43,818 nt of DNA from a virus: positions 1-43,818 of IMG/VR virus record IMGVR_UViG_3300042691_009387; one strand, given 5' to 3'. The notes below the pieces were generated by a model. That model did no database searches and was not told the DNA's origin. It saw only the letters and a list, made by a program, of their open reading frames with translations. Below, piece after piece: positions 40,358 through 43,818 of this stretch (its first letter is position 1; each line of letters begins with the position of its first letter). Both the position numbers and the translations under genes were made by a program.

Positions 40358-40582
40358 ATGGACAACCAACACCGCCAGATCAAGGGCTACCGCGAACTGT
40401 CGCAGGACGAGATCAACCTGATGAACGAGATCAAGCAGGCCGGCAAAGACCTGGGCGACCTCGTGGCCACGCTGAAGCAGATGCCCGAGCTCGACCAGCG
40501 CTGGATCTCGATCGGCGCGACCGAGCTGCAGCAGGGCTTGATGGCCCTGACCAGGGGTGTGGCCCGGCCGGAGTTCTTCTGA
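40358..40582 (+). CDS. Acb2-like anti-CBASS protein (nucleotide sponge family)
   Basis: 74 residues: MDNQHRQIKGYRELSQDEIN, then LMNEIKQAGKDLGDLVATLK, then QRWISIGATELQQGLMALTR and PEFF at the end. The 'QHR-I-GYR-LS--EI-LMNEIK' start and 'RW-SIG---LQQG-MALTR---P--F' end are, from memory, the conserved pattern of the Acb2/Tad1-like hairpin family of phage proteins. These bind cyclic (oligo)nucleotides and block CBASS effectors. The length is right (about 65-95). It is a lone gene with its own operator-bearing promoter, typical of a moron. The family assignment is by recollection of the pattern. Confidence 0.76.
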   Translation: MDNQHRQIKGYRELSQDEINLMNEIKQAGKDLGDLVATLKQMPELDQRWISIGATELQQGLMALTRGVARPEFF

Positions 40583-40597
40583 GCTTTAGCAAGCCCC

Positions 40598-40612
40598 GTG
40601 CATCCTGCATTT
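40598..40612 (+). repeat. Direct repeat, right copy, flanking the Acb2-like gene
   Basis: GTGCATCCTGCATTT, 15 nt after the Acb2-like stop codon. It matches the left copy at 14 of 15 positions. A TTTAGC half-site of the operator (40585-40590) lies just before it. Confidence 0.6.
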
Positions 40613-40671
40613 AACAATATCACCTGGATCGCGCACTCGTTGCGCGGTCGCCACACTTGAAAGGGATTGAG

Positions 40672-40950
40672 ATGCCCCAGCAATACGACCCCCTGGAGCT
40701 CCACGTAACGCACGCGATCGTGGCTGGGGTGCTCTACGACTTCATGGGCTGGCTGACTACCCGGCGAACCCGCCTCTGCCTGTCCGACCATGACGAAGCC
40801 GGGCCCGCTGTCGCGGCCATCGTCGACTTCGCCAAGATGCGCGGCCTGCGGCTGGAGGACGCCCAGGTCGAGCACTGGCAGCAGGTGCTCGTGGCGCCGC
40901 CGTGCACACCCCAACCCGCTGCCACCCCTACCCTTCCGCCTGAGTCATAA
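40672..40950 (+). CDS. Phage early protein of unknown function
   Basis: 92 residues from ATG 40672 (SD AAAGGGATT). The first 70 residues, MPQQYDPLELHVTHAIVAGV, then YDFMGWLTTRRTRLCLSDHD, then IVDFAKMRGLRLEDAQVEHW, form a known-looking conserved phage protein with 'AIVA-VLYDFMGWLTTR' and 'DAQV-HW'. I recall related proteins in Gram-negative phages but not their function. The Pro/Ala C-terminal tail (PPCTPQPAATPTLPPES) is low-complexity. It follows the Acb2-like gene, perhaps as a second cargo gene. Confidence 0.62.
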   Translation: MPQQYDPLELHVTHAIVAGVLYDFMGWLTTRRTRLCLSDHDEAGPAVAAIVDFAKMRGLRLEDAQVEHWQQVLVAPPCTPQPAATPTLPPES

Positions 40951-40958
40951 GCCTGTTT

Positions 40959-41138
40959 ATGCGTACCGACGACACACCCCCGTTGGAGACCTGGGACGAC
41001 GTGCTCAAGCACTGCGAGCCAGGGTCTCCCGCCGACAGGTTCGCTAGGTTGTGCCGCACCTGCCCGAACGCCGACCTGTACCTCGACCTGTTCAAGGCGA
41101 TGCGCCCAGTCGAGCCGCCGGTACCCCGTGCCTCCTGA
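40959..41138 (+). CDS. 59-residue Cys-containing peptide
   Basis: From ATG 40959: MRTDDTPPLETWDDVLKHCE, then RFARLCRTCPNADLYLDLFK, then PRAS at the stop (TGA 41136-41138). Cysteines 19, 32 and 35 (the last two C-x2-C) could bind a metal. The frame ends in a GTG/stop overlap region with the following regulator. It is compact, has no internal stop, and fills the gap between two conserved genes; I consider it real but unidentified. Confidence 0.55.
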   Translation: MRTDDTPPLETWDDVLKHCEPGSPADRFARLCRTCPNADLYLDLFKAMRPVEPPVPRAS

Positions 41139-41562
41139 GACTGCGCCGCGCCAGCGGCTTGAGGTCAACCGGATCCCGCTGCGCGAGCTCGCCCACGCGG
41201 TCGAACTCCTCGGCGAGCGCCCGCTGCTGCGCGCGCTCGACATCCACGAGAAGACCCTCTACCGCTGGCGCACCGGGCGCTGCAAGATCCCGGGCCACCA
41301 GCGCCAGGCGATCCGTGCGCTGCTCGGCGACCTGCCCGGCACCGAGGGGCGCTGGAGTGGTTGGCGGTTCGTGCGCGGGGAACTCCTCTCCCCGGGCGGG
41401 GATCGGTTTGAGGCAGGCCACGTGCTGAGCCTGGTGCTGCTGCGCCAGCAGCTCTCGGCCCAGGAGCGGGAACTGCGCCGCCTGCGCGAGCGATTGCAGA
41501 TCGCGGAGACCGCGCTGCAGCACTACGCGGGCGCTGCCAACGAGGAGCGCGTGCGGGCTTAG
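41128..41562 (+). CDS. HTH regulator, DUF3653-like
   Basis: 144 residues from GTG 41128, overlapping the previous gene. It reads RIPLRELAHAVELLGERPLL, then DIHEKTLYRWRTGRCKIPGH and RAIRALLGDLPGTEGRWSGW, then VRGELLSPGGDRFEAGHVLS. The pattern resembles the DUF3653 family, with an HTH that reads 'LLG----TL-RW--G---IP' and an 'W-GWR---G-L--P-G' end. Residues 100-140 are a coiled helix (LRRLRERLQIAETALQ). Its gene is the last of the early module and could encode an antiterminator or late activator. The stop overlaps that of the convergent tailspike (TTAG). Confidence 0.65.
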   Translation: MPPETAPRQRLEVNRIPLRELAHAVELLGERPLLRALDIHEKTLYRWRTGRCKIPGHQRQAIRALLGDLPGTEGRWSGWRFVRGELLSPGGDRFEAGHVLSLVLLRQQLSAQERELRRLRERLQIAETALQHYAGAANEERVRA

Positions 41563-42515
41563 GGGATCGTGATCCGGCTGATCTGCGTGGCGGTGCCGGC
41601 CGCCGTGTTGGTCGTGCCGCCGTCGGTGGCGTAGTCGGTCGCGCAGTTCGAGTTGCCGCTGCTGAAGAAGAACAGCCCGCCGGTCGAGTTGCCCTGCACC
41701 ATCTTCGGCCACATGACCCGGCCACCCTTGGTGTCGCTGCCCACCGCCAGGTAGCGCGCCCCGGCGCTGGCCGCCTGGCCGTAGAAGAACACGTCGGTGG
41801 CGGTCGGCAGCAGGCACCCCTCCCAGCGGATGGCGCAGTCCGAGCACAGCTCGAAGTAGGTGCCATCCACCTTGTTGTAGTCGCCTTGGTCGTAGACCCC
41901 GTGCTGGAAGCCCTGGATGAACCCGCCATAGATCGCGTTGCTCGAGCCCGTGATGTAGACGCCCGTGCCGGTCAACGGCGAGGCGCCGGTCTGGTGGTCG
42001 ATCTGCGGGCAGGTCACCACGTTGGCATTGCTCGCCAGGATCTTGATCGCGTCGATCGTGCCGTAGATCGTGGGGTGGTCGACGTGCACGCCGATGCAGG
42101 TCGACTGCAGCACCAGGCCGGTGGCGCAGTTGTTGACGTTCAGGCCCACCACCGCGCTGTCGAACTGCACGTTGGACAGGGCCACCGCGGTGACCCCGGT
42201 CTTGCTGTTGCCGTCGACCGCCACGTTCCTGAGCTTGATGCCGGTCTTGAACCCGGCCGTGGTCGAGAGCACCGTCATCGAGTTGGTGCCAGCCTTGAGC
42301 AGCGCTCCAGCCTCGAACTCCAGATGGCAGCTCGAGGGCAGCGTGAGCCCGGTGTTCACCAGGTAGTTGCCCTTGGGCACGTAGACGGTGCCCGCCGCGG
42401 CGTTGATCGCTGCCTGGATCGCGGCGCTGTCGTTGGTGGTGCCGTCACCCCTGGCACCGTAGGCTTTGACGTTGACCGGGGCGTCGGTCATGGAGTACGG
42501 AACACGGGTCGTCAC
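41559..42515 (-). CDS. Right-handed beta-helix tailspike (pectate-lyase superfamily)
   Basis: 318 residues. The start MTTRVPYSMTDAPVNVKAYG, then ARGDGTTNDSAAIQAAINAA and GTVYVPKGNYLV, is the Pectate_lyase_3/glycosyl-hydrolase-28-like N-terminal signature of tailspike depolymerases. A repetitive beta-helical body follows (NVAVDGNSKTGVTAVALSN, then NCATGLVLQSTCIGVHVDHP). It lacks an N-terminal tail-docking domain and is encoded away from the tail genes, beside the lysis cassette, so it may be a soluble depolymerase or an add-on spike. It would cut surface polysaccharide; the catalytic residues were not identified. It is translated after the holin gene with ATGA-style overlap. Confidence 0.78.
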   Translation of the reverse strand: MTTRVPYSMTDAPVNVKAYGARGDGTTNDSAAIQAAINAAAGTVYVPKGNYLVNTGLTLPSSCHLEFEAGALLKAGTNSMTVLSTTAGFKTGIKLRNVAVDGNSKTGVTAVALSNVQFDSAVVGLNVNNCATGLVLQSTCIGVHVDHPTIYGTIDAIKILASNANVVTCPQIDHQTGASPLTGTGVYITGSSNAIYGGFIQGFQHGVYDQGDYNKVDGTYFELCSDCAIRWEGCLLPTATDVFFYGQAASAGARYLAVGSDTKGGRVMWPKMVQGNSTGGLFFFSSGNSNCATDYATDGGTTNTAAGTATQISRITIP

Positions 42516-42907
42516 TTGCTCCCTTTCATCGCAGCCGCGGCTGCCGGGATGATCTTCTCGGCCGAGCGGCCCACGACGTAGCCGCCCAGGCCGAACTCAA
42601 CGATCGACCAGAGCTTGAGGTACTCGGCCTCGCTCAAAGCCGGCGCGGCCCAGCCGAACCAGCGGGCGACGATCAGCCCGCCGAAGGTCAGCATCAGGAT
42701 CGGGCGCCAGTTGGCCGCGAGCCAGTGGGAGGACGCCGCCTCGGTCTTGACGATCTCGGCCCGGCCGGTGAACTCGGCGAGCTCACCCTTCTGCGCCAGC
42801 TCCAGCATCGCGAGCTTGGCCTGGTCGCGCTGGGCCGGGTCCGGCCAGAGCCGGTCGATGAGCTTGCCGCCCACGTCCAGGGCGGCGGTGATCGGGTCGT
42901 GTGCCAT
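42512..42907 (-). CDS. Holin, 3TM family
   Basis: 131 residues. The N-terminal 60 are a charged amphipathic segment (LIDRLWPDPAQRDQAKLAML, then LAEFTGRAEIVKTEAAS). Then comes SHWLAANWRPILMLTFGGLI, the holin motif with first TM, and VEFGLGGYVVGRSAEKIIP at the end. This is the arrangement of the Holin_3TMs family. It forms the membrane hole that lets the endolysin out. It is encoded directly downstream of the endolysin gene on the same strand, with a one-base stop/start overlap. Confidence 0.83.
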   Translation of the reverse strand: MAHDPITAALDVGGKLIDRLWPDPAQRDQAKLAMLELAQKGELAEFTGRAEIVKTEAASSHWLAANWRPILMLTFGGLIVARWFGWAAPALSEAEYLKLWSIVEFGLGGYVVGRSAEKIIPAAAAAMKGSK

Positions 42908-43383
42908 CAGGCCTCCATCAAATCGCTGATGCGGCGGGCCCAGCCGCGGGAGAACGCCGGCCAGTTGGGCAGGCCTGCCATGAACCGCAGACGCTGCGCC
43001 AGGATGCGCAGGCGCAGGGCGTTGGTGTCCTGGGCGTAGGCGGCGGCCAAAGTCTTCGGACCGATCAGCCCGTCAGCCTCGACGCCGAGTGCACGCTGCA
43101 GCCAGCGGGTGGCCTGGGCGGGCCCTGAGTTGACTGCGCCGTCGAACACCGCATAGCGGATGCCGGGCGGCAGGTCGTCGGCGCGGATCGGCTTCCAGTA
43201 GCGCTCGAGGTAGATGCGCTTGGCCAGGTCCAGCGGCAGCTCCCGCATGTCGCCCTTGTAGCCCACCTCCCGGGCCACTGCCTCGGTGACGCCAAAGCGG
43301 GTCCTGCCCCCGGGATCGTCCTCGTGGTCGGAGAAGTCTCCCTCGTGACCGAGGAGCAACTGGAACGCGGTGTCGAAGTTCAT
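42907..43383 (-). CDS. Endolysin, glycoside hydrolase family 108
   Basis: 158 residues from ATG 43383, which overlaps the upstream stop (ATGA). The N-terminal domain begins MNFDTAFQLLLGHEGDFSDH; E14 of HEG is the expected catalytic glutamate, and DDPGGRTRFGVTEA is the conserved follow-up. The C-terminal part has PG_binding_3-like YAVFDGAVNSGPAQATRWLQ and GVEADGLIGPKTLAAA. This is the standard two-part GH108 endolysin that cleaves peptidoglycan. The absence of a signal peptide implies holin dependence, and a holin gene adjoins. Confidence 0.87.
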   Translation of the reverse strand: MNFDTAFQLLLGHEGDFSDHEDDPGGRTRFGVTEAVAREVGYKGDMRELPLDLAKRIYLERYWKPIRADDLPPGIRYAVFDGAVNSGPAQATRWLQRALGVEADGLIGPKTLAAAYAQDTNALRLRILAQRLRFMAGLPNWPAFSRGWARRISDLMEA

Positions 43384-43586
43384 TTGCTGGGCCAGTGGGT
43401 GGCGATCCAAGACACCAGAGCCCCCATCATCGACGCGATGGTCATGCCCATCCAGAACCCGCCCTTGCCCTTGTTGGCCAGGGCCAGCAACTCCTTGACG
43501 TCGCTCTGCAACGTGGCCACCTCGCTGCGCAGCAGGTGGACCTCGGCCTGCATGCGGCCGAACGTGATGGGGTCGATGTCACTCAT
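43380..43586 (-). CDS. Small coiled-coil membrane protein of the lysis cassette
   Basis: 68 residues from ATG 43586. The N-terminal half MSDIDPITFGRMQAEVHLLR, then SEVATLQSDVKELLALANKG, is a coiled coil. The C-terminal half is a single membrane helix GGFWMGMTIASMMGALVSWI. Membrane proteins with this layout (XhlA/haemolysin-like or i-spanin-like) sit next to endolysin genes. It could be a second holin, antiholin or spanin; a nested outer spanin frame was not seen. Its stop overlaps the endolysin start as ATGA. Confidence 0.68.
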   Translation of the reverse strand: MSDIDPITFGRMQAEVHLLRSEVATLQSDVKELLALANKGKGGFWMGMTIASMMGALVSWIATHWPSK

Positions 43587-43591
43587 GGTCG

Positions 43592-43818
43592 TCAAGAACT
43601 CAGTTCTGCAGCTCGGGCCTCAACCTCGAGCGGGTTGTCCCAGTACCCATACCGCGCGTTGTAGAAGAGATACGTGATCGCCCACCGCACCACGCCCATG
43701 CGCTGCGCCTGCTGCCAGTGCGCTTGCTCATGCCTGACGAGCGCGGCTTCGTTGATGCGCTCGGCCAGGATGAAGATGCCCAGCGGTGGCAGCGTGATGC
43801 CGCCGTAGCCGAAGGTTC
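43592..43818 (-). CDS. HExxH-containing phage protein, partial
   Basis: The visible C-terminal 74 residues read ITLPPLGIFILAERINEAAL, then VRHEQAHWQQAQRMG, then YLFYNARYGYWDNPLEVEAR and AAELSS at the end. The HEQAH motif and the later NPLEVEAR are typical of a small HExxH putative metallopeptidase-like protein encoded in podovirus lysis regions. Whether it is active is unknown. The gene enters from the right edge and its start is not visible. It ends 5 nt before the next start. Confidence 0.65.
   Translation of the reverse strand, partial: TFGYGGITLPPLGIFILAERINEAALVRHEQAHWQQAQRMGVVRWAITYLFYNARYGYWDNPLEVEARAAELSS

Noticed and set aside
1-43818. Joining the two ends as a circle (Mtd-type start at 173 running into the HExxH protein)
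   Set aside because: Across the join the frame does not continue into the HExxH reading frame and meets a stop, so the missing sequence is probably real.
1-43818. tRNA genes, integrase, phage RNA polymerase, reverse transcriptase
   Set aside because: I looked for their characteristic motifs in the translated frames and for cloverleaf-type arrangements and found none that I could support.

Overview
The whole window reads as the genome, or most of the genome, of a tailed phage with a short-tailed (podovirus) plan. No host chromosomal gene is visible. Base composition is strongly GC-rich. The capsid and packaging genes resemble those of Bordetella phage BPP-1 and its relatives: a major capsid protein, a Bbp16-like cement protein, a Bbp19-like protein and a Head-tail_con portal. 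A betaproteobacterial (Burkholderiales-type) host is therefore the best guess, but this rests on family resemblance only. Both ends cut through genes. The ends do not join in frame, so the window is not a simple circular permutation without a gap.

Layout: (1) 1-28620, all on the minus strand, is the packaging, head, tail and ejection module. Transcribed right to left, it runs: small HTH protein, small and large terminase, a polyproline peptide, portal, Bbp19-like protein, scaffold-like protein, major capsid, cement protein, a series of small beta-rich virion proteins, a tubular-protein-A adaptor, a protein made of 27 tandem 22-residue repeats, a 744-residue tail protein, a gp13-like protein, two internal virion proteins, a 2964-residue polyvalent ejection protein, a gp17-like fibre protein and the start of an Mtd_N-type receptor-binding protein. 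(2) 28621-28833 is a non-coding, palindrome-rich segment with a perfect DnaA box and is a candidate replication origin. (3) 28834-31173 (minus) holds a primase-helicase preceded by a Cro-like regulator. (4) 31259-41562 (plus) is the early module: a CI-like HTH protein, small genes, a DUF2800 exonuclease, a DUF2815 ssDNA-binding protein, family A DNA polymerase, VRR-NUC nuclease, SNF2 helicase, an Acb2-like anti-CBASS protein and a DUF3653-like regulator. (5) 41559-43818 (minus) is a beta-helix tailspike plus the lysis genes: 3TM holin, GH108 endolysin, a small membrane protein and a partial HExxH protein.

Regulation: a 16-bp inverted repeat (consensus TKTAGC-N4-GCTACA) recurs at five places, each time over or beside a likely -10 box: in the divergent cro/cI interval, before 31956, before 32370, before 37362 and before the Acb2 gene. 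This looks like one operator set that lets the repressor pair control both early directions and a moron. A different motif (GTGTCCGT on the minus strand) recurs at six gene boundaries of the late module, three times exactly 38 nt before a start codon. The DUF2800/DUF2815/PolA/VRR-NUC/SNF2 set is a recognised phage replication and recombination cassette. Here it works with a primase-helicase encoded on the opposite strand next to the candidate origin. No integrase, phage RNA polymerase, reverse transcriptase, tRNA or CRISPR array was seen.

Most interesting points: the Acb2-like gene with its own operator-bearing promoter between 14/15-bp direct repeats; the dispersed operator regulon; the GTGTCCGT late-boundary motif; the double-palindrome/DnaA-box origin candidate; a four-hairpin leader before the polymerase; the 27-unit repeat protein; the giant polyvalent ejection protein; and a probable CTG start for the large terminase.
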